A stretch of 64,000 bases of DNA, from positions 62,001 through 126,000 of the forward strand of contig JABSRT010000008.1 of the NCBI GenBank assembly GCA_013214945.1, read 5' to 3'. Shown here in pieces: positions 27,055 through 38,315 of this stretch (its first letter is position 1; each line of letters opens with the position of its first letter). Position numbers and translations under genes: made by a program. The notes beneath the pieces are model-generated. The model was not told the DNA's origin, ran no database searches, and saw only the letters and a program-made list of their open reading frames with translations. Source of the DNA: Gammaproteobacteria bacterium. Lineage in GTDB: Bacteria > Pseudomonadota > Gammaproteobacteria > Enterobacterales > Psychrobiaceae.

Positions 27055-29109
27055 TTACTTAACGCGCATGCCTGGTTGTGCGCCTTCTTCTGGGTTTAAT
27101 ATCCACAGCTCTTCACCGCCAGGGCCTGCGGCTAATACCATGCCTTCTGACATGCCAAAGCGCATTTTACGGGGTGCTAAGTTAGCGACCATCACGGTTA
27201 ACTTGCCTTCAAGTTGTTCCGGTTGATAGGCTGATTTTATGCCTGCGAACACCTGACGACTTTCGCCACCTAAGTCTAACTCTAGGCGTAACAACTTATC
27301 TGCGCCCTTAACGTGTTCAGCTTTGATTATTTTGACGATGCGAAGATCGATTTTAGCAAAATCTTCAAAGCTGATGGTATCGCTGATTGGATCTTTAGCG
27401 AGCGGTGAGTTTGGATCTAATACCGGAACCTGAACCGCTGGTGTTGCCAATAGGTTGTCTTTTGAGTCTTCAACCATTGCGTTTACTTTGTCCATATCAA
27501 CACGTTGCATCATGGCTTTAAACTTGTTGATTTTGTGGCTTGTCAACGGCTGGCTCACACCTTGCCACGTTAGTTCGTGATTTAGGAATGCTTCAACTTG
27601 CTGAGCCAATTCTGGCACAATCGGCTTAAGGTAAGTCATTAGGATTTTAAATAAATTAATACCCAGAGAACAAACTTGCTGCACTTCATTGCTGTTTGCC
27701 GGATCTTTAACTAATTGCCACGGTTCTTTATCTGCAATGTATTGGTTAGCTTTATCAGCGAGCGCCATAATAATGCGGATTGCTTTGCTAAAGTCACGGT
27801 TCTCAAAATGGGTGGCAATGTCTGATTCTGCCGCGATAAATTCAGCGATTAGTTCAGGCTCGCTAATTTCACTGGCCATTTCGCCGTCAAATTTCTTGAC
27901 GATAAAACCGGCACAGCGGCTGGCGATATTAATGACCTTGCCCACTAAGTCTGCATTAACACGTTGTGCAAAATCTTCTAGGTTTAAATCTAGATCGTCA
28001 ATTTTACTGGTTAATTTAGCACCGTAATAATAACGCAAGTATTCAGGGTTTAAATGCTCTAAGTAAGTGCGTGCCTTAATAAAGGTGCCCTTAGATTTAG
28101 ACATTTTTGCGCCATTGACCGTCACGAAACCGTGAGCGAATACACTGGTTGGTTTACGGAAACCAGCGCCTTCAAGCATCGCTGGCCAAAACAAGCTATG
28201 GAAGTAGATAATGTCTTTGCCAATGAAGTGATATAACTCAGCGGTTGAATCTTTGTTCCAAAAGCTGTCGAAATCAATTTCAGGTCTTTTATTACATAGG
28301 TTTTTAAAGCTGCCCATGTAACCAATTGGCGCATCAAGCCACACGTAGAAAAACTTGTCGGTAGTACCTGGAATATTAAAGCCAAAATACGGCGCATCGC
28401 GACTGATATCCCAGTCACGTAAACCGTCTTCAAACCACTCGGCCAATTTGTTGGCCATCTCTGTTTGCAATGAACCACTGCGAGTCCATTCTTTGAGCAT
28501 TTGTTCAAATTTTGGCAATTGGAAGAAATAATGCTCAGACTCTTTTAGCACTGGGGTGGCACCCGACACGACAGAACGTGGGTTTTTTAGCTCAGTTGGG
28601 CTGTAAGTAGCGCCACAAGCATCACAGTTGTCGCCATTTTGGTCTTCGCTACCACAACTTGGGCAGTCACCTTTGACGAAACGATCGGGTAAAAACATCT
28701 GTTTTTCGGGATCAAAAAGCTGCTCAATTACCTTGGTAGAAATTGAGCCACCGTCTTTCAATTTATTATAAATAAGCTCGGCGTAATGGCGGTTTTCGTC
28801 AGAGTGCGTTGAGTGGAAATTATCAAAACCGACCCCAAATTCAGAAAAATCTTGTTGGTGTTCTTTATTAACTTGATCAATCATTTGCTCTGGAGTTACG
28901 CCAAGCTGTTGAGCTTTAAGCATAATTGGTGTGCCATGCGCGTCATCAGCACAAACGTAATAACATTCGTGACCACGCATTTTTTGAAATCTTACCCAGA
29001 TATCAGTTTGGATATATTCAAGCATATGTCCCAAGTGAATTGGGCCATTGGCATAAGGGAGCGCACTAGTTACTAAGATTTTTCTAGTGTTGTTTGCAAT
29101 TTTCGTCAC
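27055..29109 (-). CDS. metG: Methionyl-tRNA synthetase
   Basis: 684 residues; charges tRNA-Met. The class I motifs are HLGH (25-28) and KMSKSKG. A zinc knuckle with paired CxxC motifs (CPSCG...CDACG) lies in the connective domain. The C-terminal 110 residues ([19 protein letters not shown] and on) are the EMAPII-like tRNA-binding domain that makes the enzyme dimeric. It is divergent from mrp with 172 bases between, as is common in gammaproteobacteria. Confidence 0.98.
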   Translation of the reverse strand: MTKIANNTRKILVTSALPYANGPIHLGHMLEYIQTDIWVRFQKMRGHECYYVCADDAHGTPIMLKAQQLGVTPEQMIDQVNKEHQQDFSEFGVGFDNFHSTHSDENRHYAELIYNKLKDGGSISTKVIEQLFDPEKQMFLPDRFVKGDCPSCGSEDQNGDNCDACGATYSPTELKNPRSVVSGATPVLKESEHYFFQLPKFEQMLKEWTRSGSLQTEMANKLAEWFEDGLRDWDISRDAPYFGFNIPGTTDKFFYVWLDAPIGYMGSFKNLCNKRPEIDFDSFWNKDSTAELYHFIGKDIIYFHSLFWPAMLEGAGFRKPTSVFAHGFVTVNGAKMSKSKGTFIKARTYLEHLNPEYLRYYYGAKLTSKIDDLDLNLEDFAQRVNADLVGKVINIASRCAGFIVKKFDGEMASEISEPELIAEFIAAESDIATHFENRDFSKAIRIIMALADKANQYIADKEPWQLVKDPANSNEVQQVCSLGINLFKILMTYLKPIVPELAQQVEAFLNHELTWQGVSQPLTSHKINKFKAMMQRVDMDKVNAMVEDSKDNLLATPAVQVPVLDPNSPLAKDPISDTISFEDFAKIDLRIVKIIKAEHVKGADKLLRLELDLGGESRQVFAGIKSAYQPEQLEGKLTVMVANLAPRKMRFGMSEGMVLAAGPGGEELWILNPEEGAQPGMRVK

Positions 29110-29281
29110 CGTGAAATACGCCTTTCGATAAAATTTTAGATAGTAAATTGGCGCTTATCTTAAACTAAAAGGAAATTAAGTTCACTGAAAATGGGTCTTG
29201 AAGCAGGTTTTTTTATATAAGAAATGATAGAAGTTAGGTACAATAGCGCCCAGATTAACGGGCGAGTCAGTTGGAGCATTC

Positions 29282-30373
29282 ATGGGTCTGTTTGGAAAAC
29301 GCGATAAAACACTGGTAAATGATATAAAACAACGCTTAGCCAAGGAAAATTTCCCAGGCACAAGTACCGCATTATTGGCGTTGTGTGATGTCGTTGATGC
29401 CAGTGTTAAAAAAGATACGTTACGCATTAATTTGACGATGAGTATCGCGTGTAAAGACCATTTGGCACTGTTAAATCAACGTTTAACACAAGTGTTAAGC
29501 GATGTGTGTCATTTTAGTCAACTTGAATTAGCGATGACGACTGACATTAAACAACTCAATCGCAGCGATAAACTCGTTGGAGTCAAACAAATCATCTTGG
29601 TGGCCTCAGGAAAAGGCGGGGTTGGCAAGTCGACGACCTCGGTCAATCTGGCACTGGCTTTGGCAAGTGCTGGCGCGACGGTTGGTTTGCTTGATGCCGA
29701 TGTTTTTGGTCCTTCAATTCCAATGATGTTAAATGGTGTTGGCATTAAACCGCAAAGTCATGATGGCAAGTTAATGGAGCCCGTTGAACTGGGCGGCCTA
29801 TTTACGATGTCGTTAGGCTTTTTGGTTGATGCTGACGACGCAGCAGTGTGGCGTGGTCCGATGGCGTCGCGTGCTGTGGCTCAGCTGATGTTTGAAACCA
29901 ATTGGCCAAATCTTGATTACCTCGTGGTTGATATGCCACCGGGTACTGGCGATATTCAGTTAACAATGACCCAGCAAGTGCCGGTGTCAGGGGCTATTAT
30001 TGTGACGACACCGCAAAACGTTGCGCTGGCCGATGCCCAAAAAGGCATTGCGATGTTTAACAAAGTAAATACGCCGGTGTTAGGGGTGATTGAAAACATG
30101 AGCTATCACCAGTGCCAGCAATGTGGTCATCAAGAACATATCTTTGGTCAAGACGGTGGACAAAAAATGGCGGCGGCAAATAAGGTGACGTTGTTGGGGC
30201 ATATTCCACTGCAAAGCCAAATTCGTTCAAACATTGATATAGGTCAGCCAAGTGTCCTGAGTGAGCCAAACTCTGATACGTCCGTTATGTATAAAAATAT
30301 TGCGCTTAATGTCGCTATTGCTCTCAATAAAACTGATTTATCAATCCCATCGATTGTATTAAATCAGCAATAA
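29282..30373 (+). CDS. apbC: Iron-sulphur cluster carrier ATPase Mrp/ApbC
   Basis: 363 residues; binds and transfers Fe-S clusters to apoproteins. The DUF59-like N-terminal region covers about the first 85 residues. The deviant Walker A GKGGVGKS is at 110-117, Walker B-type [14 protein letters not shown] follows, and the metal-binding CQQCG pair sits after ENMSYH. GGAG precedes the ATG. It leads a co-directional series with udk and dcd, 16 bases before udk. Confidence 0.95.
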   Translation: MGLFGKRDKTLVNDIKQRLAKENFPGTSTALLALCDVVDASVKKDTLRINLTMSIACKDHLALLNQRLTQVLSDVCHFSQLELAMTTDIKQLNRSDKLVGVKQIILVASGKGGVGKSTTSVNLALALASAGATVGLLDADVFGPSIPMMLNGVGIKPQSHDGKLMEPVELGGLFTMSLGFLVDADDAAVWRGPMASRAVAQLMFETNWPNLDYLVVDMPPGTGDIQLTMTQQVPVSGAIIVTTPQNVALADAQKGIAMFNKVNTPVLGVIENMSYHQCQQCGHQEHIFGQDGGQKMAAANKVTLLGHIPLQSQIRSNIDIGQPSVLSEPNSDTSVMYKNIALNVAIALNKTDLSIPSIVLNQQ

Positions 30374-30389
30374 CAGTTCTAGGAAAACC

Positions 30390-31022
30390 ATGAAAGATTG
30401 TATATTTATTGCCATTGTCGGCGCTTCAGCGTCTGGCAAAAGTTTATTAGCTCGTACTATTGTTGAAGAGCTAATAGATGAAGTGGGCAGCGATGAAATT
30501 GGCGTAATCAATGAAGATTATTATTACCGTAGCCAAGATCACTTGTCGATGGATGAGCGCGTTAAAACCAATTACGATCACCCAAGTTCGCTAGAGCATG
30601 AATTATTGCTTGAACAATTGTCATTGTTGCAACAGGGCGCTAGCGTTGAATTACCACAATACTGCTACAACACACATACACGATTGACTGAAACTAAGGC
30701 AATGGGTTCGAAACGCGTGATTGTGCTTGAGGGTATTTTATTGTTAACCAACCCTGAGTTACGTAAGTTTTTTCATGCGTCGATCTACATGGATGCACCA
30801 CTTGATATCTGTTTAATCCGCCGTTTATTACGTGACGTTGAAGAACGTGGCCGTACCATGGATTCAGTACTTGATCAGTATCAGGCGACTGTACGCCCAA
30901 TGTTTCGCCAATTTATTGAACCATCAAAGCAATATGCCGATATTATCGTGCCGCGCGGTGGCAAAAATCGCATTGCGATTGAAATGCTTAAATCAGAAAT
31001 TAATCGTTTATTAAAACGCTAA
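30390..31022 (+). CDS. udk: Uridine/cytidine kinase
   Basis: 210 residues; phosphorylates uridine and cytidine for pyrimidine salvage. P-loop GASASGKS near residue 10; [16 protein letters not shown] and [12 protein letters not shown] are characteristic of Udk. It follows mrp by 16 bases and precedes dcd by 25, suggesting one transcript. Confidence 0.96.
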   Translation: MKDCIFIAIVGASASGKSLLARTIVEELIDEVGSDEIGVINEDYYYRSQDHLSMDERVKTNYDHPSSLEHELLLEQLSLLQQGASVELPQYCYNTHTRLTETKAMGSKRVIVLEGILLLTNPELRKFFHASIYMDAPLDICLIRRLLRDVEERGRTMDSVLDQYQATVRPMFRQFIEPSKQYADIIVPRGGKNRIAIEMLKSEINRLLKR

Positions 31023-31047
31023 TAGAATACTAAAAGGATCCCCGTTA

Positions 31048-31629
31048 ATGCGTCTGAGTGATGTCGATATAAAAAAACATTTACTGGAAGGTAAAATTAA
31101 AATTGTTCCCGCGCCCGATCCACTCAGTATTTGTGGGGTAACGGTAGATATCCGTTTGGGTAACAAATTTCGAGTATTTGAAGGTCATAATGCCCCTTTT
31201 ATCGACATTAGTGGCCCTAAGGCCGAGGTTCAAAAAGCACTCGATAAAGTAATGAGTGACGAAATTGTGTTAGAAAACGATGATCCTTTCATTTTACATC
31301 CGGGTGAATTAGCTTTGGCCATGACGATGGAATCGGTGACCCTGCCGGACAATATTGTCGGTTGGCTCGACGGCCGTTCTTCATTGGCACGCCTTGGTTT
31401 AATGGTTCATGTTACCGCACATCGGATTGATCCTGGCTGGTCTGGCAATATCGTTTTGGAATTCATCAATGCCGGCAAGCTACCGCTGGCGTTGCGTGCT
31501 GGCATGCCAATTGGTGCGCTTAATTTTGAAACCTTGTCTAGCTCTGCTGAGTTTCCTTATAACAAGCGGGCCAACGCTAAATACAAAGATCAAACTGGCG
31601 CGGTTGCAAGCCGGATAGGTGACGACTAA
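31048..31629 (+). CDS. dcd: dCTP deaminase
   Basis: 193 residues, the same as E. coli Dcd and alike nearly throughout; makes dUTP from dCTP for dTMP synthesis. The catalytic stretch [20 protein letters not shown] and the end GAVASRI are present. It is 2 bases before pabC. The all-alpha dUTPase at 37689 would supply the next step of the pathway. Confidence 0.97.
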   Translation: MRLSDVDIKKHLLEGKIKIVPAPDPLSICGVTVDIRLGNKFRVFEGHNAPFIDISGPKAEVQKALDKVMSDEIVLENDDPFILHPGELALAMTMESVTLPDNIVGWLDGRSSLARLGLMVHVTAHRIDPGWSGNIVLEFINAGKLPLALRAGMPIGALNFETLSSSAEFPYNKRANAKYKDQTGAVASRIGDD

Positions 31630-31631
31630 TC

Positions 31632-32456
31632 ATGAGTCAAGGAAGTGTCACGACATGGATTAATGGTCAAGCGGGCAATCAAGTGGCGGTTACTGACCGC
31701 GGCTTAAACTACGGTGATGGTATTTTTACCACCATCTTAGTGACCCAAGGCCAATGTCAAGATCTTGTTGCCCATCTGGCGCGGTTGCAACAAGGCCTCA
31801 AACTGCTCAATATCGCTACTGTTGATTACGTGGCATTAGCAGCTCAATTAACCGAGATTGCCAAAGCACAAGCAATGGCGGTGATCAAAGTATTGATTTC
31901 TCGTGGCCAAGGCACTCGCGGTTATAGCTGTGTTGGCTGTGATACGCCGTTAGTGGTCGTTACCACGAGTGATTACCCCGCGCATTATCACACGCTACGT
32001 CAGCAAGGGATAAGTTTGGGTGTAAGTACAATAGCACTGGGGCTTAATCCACTGCTTGCTGGTATTAAACATCTTAATCGCTTAGAGCAAGTATTGGTGC
32101 GCCAGCAGATTGATGACAGTGATTATCAAGATGCCGTGGTGCTCGACTGTCAAGGCTTTATCGTAGAAACTGGCATTGCCAATATCTTTTGGGTTAAAGA
32201 CAATGTTGTATATAGCCCGAGTCTTGAGTTGGCAGGCGTTAAAGGCATAATGCGCGCTAAGGTCATCACTTGGTTGACCGAGGCCGGTTACCAAGTCGAC
32301 ACTGATCGTTACCGCTTATCGAGTATCATGAGCGCTGATGAAGTATTTATTACCAACTGTTTAATGACAGTGGTCCGAGTTAATAACATTGAACAGACGC
32401 ACTTTGATCAGCGCGAGATCTTTGAGCTGATTGAGGCAAAACTACAACATGACTGA
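31632..32456 (+). CDS. pabC: 4-amino-4-deoxychorismate lyase
   Basis: 274 residues; a fold-type IV PLP enzyme that releases pyruvate from aminodeoxychorismate to give p-aminobenzoate for folate. LNYGDGIFTTI, ISRGQGTRGY, and IKHLNRLEQVL with the PLP lysine are clear. The pabC-mltG-tmk-holB order is conserved in enterobacteria and relatives. Its last 8 bases overlap the mltG start. Confidence 0.94.
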   Translation: MSQGSVTTWINGQAGNQVAVTDRGLNYGDGIFTTILVTQGQCQDLVAHLARLQQGLKLLNIATVDYVALAAQLTEIAKAQAMAVIKVLISRGQGTRGYSCVGCDTPLVVVTTSDYPAHYHTLRQQGISLGVSTIALGLNPLLAGIKHLNRLEQVLVRQQIDDSDYQDAVVLDCQGFIVETGIANIFWVKDNVVYSPSLELAGVKGIMRAKVITWLTEAGYQVDTDRYRLSSIMSADEVFITNCLMTVVRVNNIEQTHFDQREIFELIEAKLQHD

Positions 32457-33588
32457 GACAGTAAGCGAGTCACTACCACCTATGCAAGCTCAAAACGACG
32501 CTAACACGGACAATACACCACCGATTAAGTCTCAGGTTAAATCTAAGTGGCGTTGGTTGACGCGAATTGTACGATTAATGGTGGTCTTATTGGTACTGGG
32601 TATGTTGGCAGCCGGTGGCGGGGCGTGGTGGTTACTGCAGTGGTTTAATGCGCCAATTACCCAGCTGCAGTCGCAACAGTTTAATGTGGTTAAAGGCGAC
32701 ACCGTCGCCAGCGTAAGCCGACGAATTCAGCGAGCGGGGCAATTTCCGGTGGTTTGGCCAATGCGCTTATTGGTGCTAAAAGAACCTCAGTTAGCCAAAT
32801 TACGTGTTGGTACTTTCCAGCTTGACGCTAGCTTGAGTCCGCGGGCGCTATTTACTGAATTAACCAGCGGCAAAGAAATTCAATTTTCAGTCACTTTTGT
32901 TGAAGGCACCACCTTTAAACAGTGGCAACAGCAACTTAAAAATGCTCCACAGCTAAACTTTTCGGCTGAGCAAATTAGCCAGTTTAAACAACAGCAAAGT
33001 AAAAAACATTCCTACTTTGTGAAGGGTTACGATAATAGTGCAATAGAAGGGCGCTTATACCCAGATACCTACAGTTATACGGTGGGGGCGTCAGCAAGTT
33101 CCATTTTAAACCAAGCGGCTAACAAGCTCGAGCAAGAATTAGCAATAGCTTGGAAACAACGTGCTAAGGGACTGCCTTTTACCACGCCTTATCAAGCGTT
33201 AATCTTGGCCTCGATCATTGAAAAAGAAACCGGTACCAGCAGTGAACGCAGTACTATTGCTTCGGTCTTTATTAATCGAATCAACAGAAAAATGCGCTTG
33301 CAAACGGATCCTACAGTGATCTATGGCGTTGGAATAGATTATCGTGGCGATATCACTCGGGCCCATCTGCGTCATAAAAACCCATACAATACCTATGTGA
33401 TCAACGGACTGCCGCCGACCCCTATTGCGATGCCTGGTCGGGCTGCAATTTGGGCTGCGCTGCACCCTGAAACTACTAAATATCTTTACTTTGTTGCCCA
33501 AGGAGATGGTAGTCACTATTTCTCACGCTCTTTGCGCGAACATAACAAGGCGGTAAGACGTTACTTACGCTCGCAAAGGAATAAATAA
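32449..33588 (+). CDS. mltG: Endolytic peptidoglycan transglycosylase MltG (YceG)
   Basis: 379 residues from ATG 32449, overlapping pabC. A disordered start to about residue 35 is followed by one membrane helix (about 45-70), then a LysM-like subdomain (FNVVKGDTVASVSRRI) and the YceG catalytic domain with the essential Glu in ASIIEKETGTSSER and RLQTDPTVIYG. It cleaves nascent glycan strands in the periplasm at the inner membrane. Confidence 0.95.
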   Translation: MTETVSESLPPMQAQNDANTDNTPPIKSQVKSKWRWLTRIVRLMVVLLVLGMLAAGGGAWWLLQWFNAPITQLQSQQFNVVKGDTVASVSRRIQRAGQFPVVWPMRLLVLKEPQLAKLRVGTFQLDASLSPRALFTELTSGKEIQFSVTFVEGTTFKQWQQQLKNAPQLNFSAEQISQFKQQQSKKHSYFVKGYDNSAIEGRLYPDTYSYTVGASASSILNQAANKLEQELAIAWKQRAKGLPFTTPYQALILASIIEKETGTSSERSTIASVFINRINRKMRLQTDPTVIYGVGIDYRGDITRAHLRHKNPYNTYVINGLPPTPIAMPGRAAIWAALHPETTKYLYFVAQGDGSHYFSRSLREHNKAVRRYLRSQRNK

Positions 33589-33594
33589 TCTCTG

Positions 33595-34221
33595 ATGGCT
33601 AAATTTATCGTAATTGAAGGCCTAGAAGGCGCCGGAAAATCTACCGCAATTGCAACAATCAAACAAACGTTGACCGATCACCACATTAGTGATTTTGTGG
33701 CAACGCGTGAACCCGGTGGTACGCCTTTGGCCGAAGCAATGCGTTGTTTGGTTAAGGAATCACATCCGACTGAAGAATTAACCCAAATCAGCGAATTGTT
33801 AATAATGTATGCCGCACGCAGCCAATTGGTGGAAGGGGTGATTAAACCAGCACTGGCTAATGGCCAATGGGTTGTTGGCGATCGCCATGACTTATCGTCA
33901 CAAGCTTATCAAGGCGGTGGGCGTGAATTAGCATCGGTGATAGCACCGATAAAGCAGGTAGTGTTGGGGGATTTTAAACCTGACCTAACGATTTATCTCG
34001 ATATTGATCCTAAGTTAGGATTGTCACGGGCCCGTGCTCGTGGTGAGCTTGATCGGATCGAACAAAACGCTTTATCATTTTTTGAACGTGCACGCGCAGT
34101 CTACCTTGAGCACGCGGCCAATGATGAAACGATTATGACGGTTGACGCCTCGCAGAGTTTGGACCAAGTACAGCAAGACATTAAAATCATCGTTAGTCAG
34201 TTTATCGAGCGTAACCTTTAA
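33595..34221 (+). CDS. tmk: Thymidylate kinase
   Basis: 208 residues; dTMP to dTDP. P-loop [33 protein letters not shown] and the [14 protein letters not shown] are present. Between mltG (6 bases) and holB (2 bases) in the conserved operon. Confidence 0.97.
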   Translation: MAKFIVIEGLEGAGKSTAIATIKQTLTDHHISDFVATREPGGTPLAEAMRCLVKESHPTEELTQISELLIMYAARSQLVEGVIKPALANGQWVVGDRHDLSSQAYQGGGRELASVIAPIKQVVLGDFKPDLTIYLDIDPKLGLSRARARGELDRIEQNALSFFERARAVYLEHAANDETIMTVDASQSLDQVQQDIKIIVSQFIERNL

Positions 34222-34223
34222 TC

Positions 34224-35231
34224 ATGTCACAATTGTCACAAAGCAGCGGTTTGTACCCGTGGTTAAAACCACTTTATCAACAGTTAACCAGCGGGTTTAC
34301 TGCGGGTAAATTACACCATGCCATGTTAATTCATGGCGTTAGTGGCCTTGGCAAGCGACAACTGAGCCAGTATTTAGCGCAATTTTTTCAATGTCGCAGT
34401 CCGCAAGCACATAACAGCTGTGGCCAATGCCAAAGCTGTCTGTTGCATAGCGCAGCCACTCACCCTGATTGTTACTTTATTGAGACAGCCGCGGACAAAT
34501 CGTCCATTAGTATTGAACAGATCCGAAAAGTTCAAGCGTCAATTATCAATACCGGCTTAACCAATCCCATTCGGGTGGTGGTGATTAATGACGCGCATCA
34601 AATGACCACGTCGGCGGCTAATGCTTTATTAAAGGTATTAGAAGAGCCACCAAAACATGTCTATTTCGTGCTTACTTGCTCGCAACGTAGTTTGTTACCA
34701 GCAACAGTAATTAGTCGCTGTTTGGCGCTTAATGCAGCAAGTGCGCCAGCAGAAAAGTTAGCCAGTTGGGTCAGCCAACAAGCGGGACTGACGTTAACCG
34801 CCAATCAGCTGGCTTTATTTAGTTACTCCCCCCTTGATGCACTCGCTGGGGTAACCAATGGGCAACTGGCCTATATTGAGCAGCTACGCTTGGCGGTGAT
34901 TGACGTTATTCTGGCAAATAGTGGTGTAACGACAGCACTTTATCCGTTAATTGATGTGGTGAAAACCAGTGATGTCAGCGCCGAACGCAGTTTAACCTTA
35001 ATCCATTTGTTGCTGATCGATTGCGTCAAAATTGCCAGTGGTCTTAGCAGTAAAACTGCGTTTGAATTAACAGCGGCCGATCGGCATGCAATAAGCCTGT
35101 TGTCACCACAGCGTTTATTGGGCTTTGAACAATCGCTCAATCAACTCAAGCAATTGTGTGTAAGTCAGCCAAGTACAAATAAAGTATTACAACTGCAACG
35201 TCTTATAGTAGAATTTATGGTTGAACCTTAA
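34224..35231 (+). CDS. holB: DNA polymerase III delta-prime subunit
   Basis: 335 residues; the clamp-loader stator. Its P-loop region is degenerate (GVSGLGKRQL), as in other delta-prime proteins, followed by the zinc site (CRS...CGQCQSC) and the SRC motif as VISRC. NALLKVLEEPP is also present. It lies in the tmk-holB-pilZ-tatD order. Confidence 0.95.
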   Translation: MSQLSQSSGLYPWLKPLYQQLTSGFTAGKLHHAMLIHGVSGLGKRQLSQYLAQFFQCRSPQAHNSCGQCQSCLLHSAATHPDCYFIETAADKSSISIEQIRKVQASIINTGLTNPIRVVVINDAHQMTTSAANALLKVLEEPPKHVYFVLTCSQRSLLPATVISRCLALNAASAPAEKLASWVSQQAGLTLTANQLALFSYSPLDALAGVTNGQLAYIEQLRLAVIDVILANSGVTTALYPLIDVVKTSDVSAERSLTLIHLLLIDCVKIASGLSSKTAFELTAADRHAISLLSPQRLLGFEQSLNQLKQLCVSQPSTNKVLQLQRLIVEFMVEP

Positions 35232-35246
35232 TATAAAGGATTGTTG

Positions 35247-35573
35247 ATGTTAGAGTTAGTTGCAGAATATGAAAACGTAAACCAGTTATATCGCGCTTAC
35301 ATGCCTTTTGTGACTCATGGTGGTGTTTTCATATCTACACGCGTTGAAATTAATATTGGCGAGCCAGTTAAAGTGGCGCTAACACTACCTGATGACCTAG
35401 AACCAACGGTATTTGAGTCTAAAGTTGTGTGGCTAAATCCGGCGGGTGTGCAAGGGGCAAGGCCGATTGGTGTCGGTGTCAGTTTACCCAGTGATAATAT
35501 CAAAATTAAAACGCTGATTGAGCAAGTATTAAATACCAAACTCAACGCGGTTGAAATTACAGCAACAATGTAA
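35247..35573 (+). CDS. PilZ-domain protein
   Basis: 108 residues from ATG 35247 with AAAGGA just before. It resembles the PilZ protein encoded after holB in Pseudomonas and Shewanella, which is needed for type IV pilus biogenesis. The c-di-GMP binding motifs RxxxR and D/NxSxxG are not evident; the loop reads GGVFISTRVEINIG. It probably does not bind c-di-GMP and acts by protein contact, as does the P. aeruginosa PilZ. Confidence 0.88.
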   Translation: MLELVAEYENVNQLYRAYMPFVTHGGVFISTRVEINIGEPVKVALTLPDDLEPTVFESKVVWLNPAGVQGARPIGVGVSLPSDNIKIKTLIEQVLNTKLNAVEITATM

Positions 35574-35733
35574 TCGCTATAATTACCGCTTACATTTACT
35601 GCTTATCAGCACCAGAACCCCTCGACACAACAATCTCCGTATCTTTTTATCAAGCTGGCATTGGTTTTGACCAAGGCGGGTTTTACAAGTTTAGGTAGTC
35701 GCGATCGCAATGGCGCCGCGCTAAAAAATTATT

Positions 35734-36504
35734 ATGCTTATAGATTCACATTGTCACCTTGACCGCCTCGATTTATCGCTTTATGACGGTAAACTATCGA
35801 ACGTAATTGCAAATGCTAGTGCCAACGATGTTAGCGAAATGCTTTGTGTCAGCGTGACGTTACAAACCTTTAGCGCGATGCTCGAGACCATTAAACCTTT
35901 CCCGTCAGTATATGCAAGTTGCGGCCAGCATCCGCTTAATCAAGAAGATGGCTTTAATATTGAGTTATTACGACAACTGGCCAACGATCCACGAGTGATC
36001 GCAATTGGTGAAACAGGACTTGATAACTTCTATGCCCCACAAACCCATGATATCCAACGCGCGAGCTTTATTGATCATGTTACGGTCGCAAACGAGCTCA
36101 ATAAACCACTAATCATCCATACCCGTGATGCGCGTGATGAAACCATCGCGATCTTAAAAGAAGGCCAAGCAGACAAAGTCGGCGGGGTATTACATTGCTT
36201 TACCGAAAGTTTAGCCATGGCCGAACAAGCGATGGACATGGGTTTTTATATTTCGATTTCTGGCATTGTAACCTTTAACAATGCGGGTGAATTACGCGAG
36301 GTGGTTAAAGCCTTACCGTTAGAGCGACTATTGGTTGAAACTGATTCTCCGTATTTGGCGCCGGCACCACATCGCGGCAAGCAAAATCAGCCAGCCTATG
36401 TGCGTGACGTCGCCCAATTCATTGCCGATTTAAAACAAGTGAGCTTAGAAGAGCTGGCCGAAGTAACCAGCAATAACTTTAGAAAATTATTTTTAGCGAA
36501 ATAA
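35734..36504 (+). CDS. TatD-family metal-dependent hydrolase/DNase (YcfH)
   Basis: 256 residues. Metal ligands of the amidohydrolase barrel are in order: DSHCHLD at the start, GETGLD, IHTRDA, LHCFTE and ETDSPYLAP. It is the last gene in the pabC to tatD run, in the position of E. coli ycfH. The substrate in the cell is unclear; relatives are 3'-5' exonucleases or D-aminoacyl-tRNA deacylase-like. Confidence 0.93.
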   Translation: MLIDSHCHLDRLDLSLYDGKLSNVIANASANDVSEMLCVSVTLQTFSAMLETIKPFPSVYASCGQHPLNQEDGFNIELLRQLANDPRVIAIGETGLDNFYAPQTHDIQRASFIDHVTVANELNKPLIIHTRDARDETIAILKEGQADKVGGVLHCFTESLAMAEQAMDMGFYISISGIVTFNNAGELREVVKALPLERLLVETDSPYLAPAPHRGKQNQPAYVRDVAQFIADLKQVSLEELAEVTSNNFRKLFLAK

Positions 36505-36580
36505 GCGCAGCAGGATAACGCGCTTGTTCGCACGCTAATCTCGAATGATTTGACTAAAAAGTTTAAACCCACTTGCATTA

Positions 36581-36596
36581 CTGTACGACTATACAG
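36581..36596 (+). promoter_or_regulatory. LexA box upstream of yebG
   Basis: CTG-TACGACTATA-CAG fits the CTG-N10-CAG SOS consensus with flanking TA and TA, and ends 35 bases before the yebG start. E. coli yebG is a known SOS gene. Confidence 0.9.
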
Positions 36597-36631
36597 TAAA
36601 ATCGGTTTATAATGACTAACGGAGCATTGCT

Positions 36632-36925
36632 ATGATCGAAATAGAATATATTGTTAAAGACCACAAAGGGGTAGAAAAATTGCGTACCGCAGATAAAAAA
36701 GCCGCCGATGCCTATGACAAAGCCTTAGATAATGCTGACATTTTACAGCAGTTATTTCGCCATGATCAGGTTTTACCGTCTTTATCTGATGATGATTTAG
36801 AAAGCCTAACAGTCTACCTTGCACTAAATGCTAAAAATGTTGAACGAGCGCTCAAGGGTAAAGAGCCTGAGTACGATAGCGCAGATGAGACCAGCAACGT
36901 TGCTGAGATTGCTGCAGTTAGCTAA
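36632..36925 (+). CDS. yebG: SOS-inducible YebG family protein
   Basis: 97 residues, close to the size of E. coli YebG. IEYIVKDHKGVEKLRT and the DKKAADAYDK helix are typical. The acidic tail is variable. GGAG precedes the ATG and a LexA box lies upstream, so it should be DNA-damage inducible. The molecular function is not known. Confidence 0.92.
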   Translation: MIEIEYIVKDHKGVEKLRTADKKAADAYDKALDNADILQQLFRHDQVLPSLSDDDLESLTVYLALNAKNVERALKGKEPEYDSADETSNVAEIAAVS

Positions 36926-36947
36926 TAATTAAATTGAAACCATTAAA

Positions 36948-37514
36948 ATGAATGAACAACAGAGCGACTTGACAGCCCCGACCATCATTAAGCAGTGCCA
37001 AAAATGGGTCGAGTCGGTGATTATCCGATTTAATATTTGCCCCTTTGCCAAAGCTGAAATTGAACAGCAAACTGTCGATTACCATGTCGTAAAACAGGGC
37101 TCGCTTGAGAGCTACGTTAGTGCGTTGCTTGAGCAATGCCAGCGACTTGATCAACAATCAGAGATATCGACTTCATTGGTGATTTACCCCGATCCTGAAC
37201 TTGATTTCGACAGTTACCTTGAATTGCTTATGATCAGTGAACATGTGATGGCTGATGCCGGATATGACGGTATTTACCAACTGGCCAGTTTTCACCCTGA
37301 TTATTGTTTTGAACAAGCAGATCAAGATGATGCCGCCAATTATACCAACCGGGCGCCATACCCTATATTGCATTTAATTCGCGAAGATCACATCACCAAG
37401 GTGCTAGCCGACTTCTTAAAACCAGAGCAGATCCCGCAACGTAACATCGACTTTACCCGCCGCAAAGGGCTAGAGCAGATGACCGCAGCGCTGGCGCAGT
37501 GTTACAAGGTATAA
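36948..37514 (+). CDS. DUF1415 family protein
   Basis: 188 residues. W-V-x-x-x-I-I-x-x-x-N-I-C-P-F-A-K near the start (NICPFAK) and SFHPDYCFE with NRAPYPILHLIRE in the middle are the hallmarks of DUF1415. Soluble; function unknown. 22 bases after yebG and possibly read from the same transcript. Confidence 0.88.
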   Translation: MNEQQSDLTAPTIIKQCQKWVESVIIRFNICPFAKAEIEQQTVDYHVVKQGSLESYVSALLEQCQRLDQQSEISTSLVIYPDPELDFDSYLELLMISEHVMADAGYDGIYQLASFHPDYCFEQADQDDAANYTNRAPYPILHLIREDHITKVLADFLKPEQIPQRNIDFTRRKGLEQMTAALAQCYKV

Positions 37515-37688
37515 ACATCTAGTCACTTACTTAGCTAGCTCGGCACTTATTTCATCTCTGGGCTCGTTAGGTATCAAAATTCGCTATTGAGTATGACTTT
37601 TATAAATCGATAGCGTAAAATCTGCCAATTATTTTGACGATCAGTTATTCACAATAAAATATTGTGGTTTAAATTTTAGGGAATTTGT

Positions 37689-38315
37689 ATGAAAGCTCAA
37701 TTAGTCCAAATGTTCACCATGCAGGACAAGCTAAATGCTGCCATTAATCCGTCTTGGATTACCGATGACAGCCAAGACTGGTTTTGTGCTGTATTGGTTG
37801 AGGGCAGCGAAATGATCGATCATTACGGCTGGAAATGGTGGAAACATCAAACGCCTGATCTTGATCAAGTAAAATTAGAGCTGGTTGATATTTGGCATTT
37901 TCTAATGAGTGCTGAAATTAAGCAGCAATCAGGTGCAACTACTGCTGCCTCAATTGACGCTGCAGCGGCTAAATGGCAACTGGTATTTGAACAAGCAACA
38001 GACAAACAAGCTTTCTTAGCCTTGGCTAAGCAGCTAGTTGGTAAGTCGGCGTTGGGTGAGATCCCATATCAGGAATTCTGCGCGCTGATGACCAGTGTCG
38101 ATTTTGACTTTTCTGACCTGTACAAATGGTATATCGGTAAAAATGTTTTAAACTATTTCCGTCAAGATCATGGTTACAAAGACGGTAGTTACCTTAAAGT
38201 ATGGCAAGGTCGTGAAGATAACGAGTACTTGGCCGATGCGTTAAGCGAACTTGATTGTGATGAGCAACTTGGTGATAAAATTTACCAATACCTCGCACAA
38301 GCTTACCCACAATAA
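37689..38315 (+). CDS. All-alpha dUTP diphosphatase
   Basis: 208 residues; hydrolyses dUTP to dUMP and pyrophosphate. It belongs to the MazG-like all-alpha NTP pyrophosphatase fold, unrelated to the trimeric Dut. Metal ligands are in VEGSEMIDHYGWKWWK (ExxxD-like) and ELVDIWHF, with NYFRQDHGYKDGSY near the end. Together with Dcd at 31048 it would complete dCTP to dUMP. Monocistronic, 174 bases after its neighbour. Confidence 0.85.
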   Translation: MKAQLVQMFTMQDKLNAAINPSWITDDSQDWFCAVLVEGSEMIDHYGWKWWKHQTPDLDQVKLELVDIWHFLMSAEIKQQSGATTAASIDAAAAKWQLVFEQATDKQAFLALAKQLVGKSALGEIPYQEFCALMTSVDFDFSDLYKWYIGKNVLNYFRQDHGYKDGSYLKVWQGREDNEYLADALSELDCDEQLGDKIYQYLAQAYPQ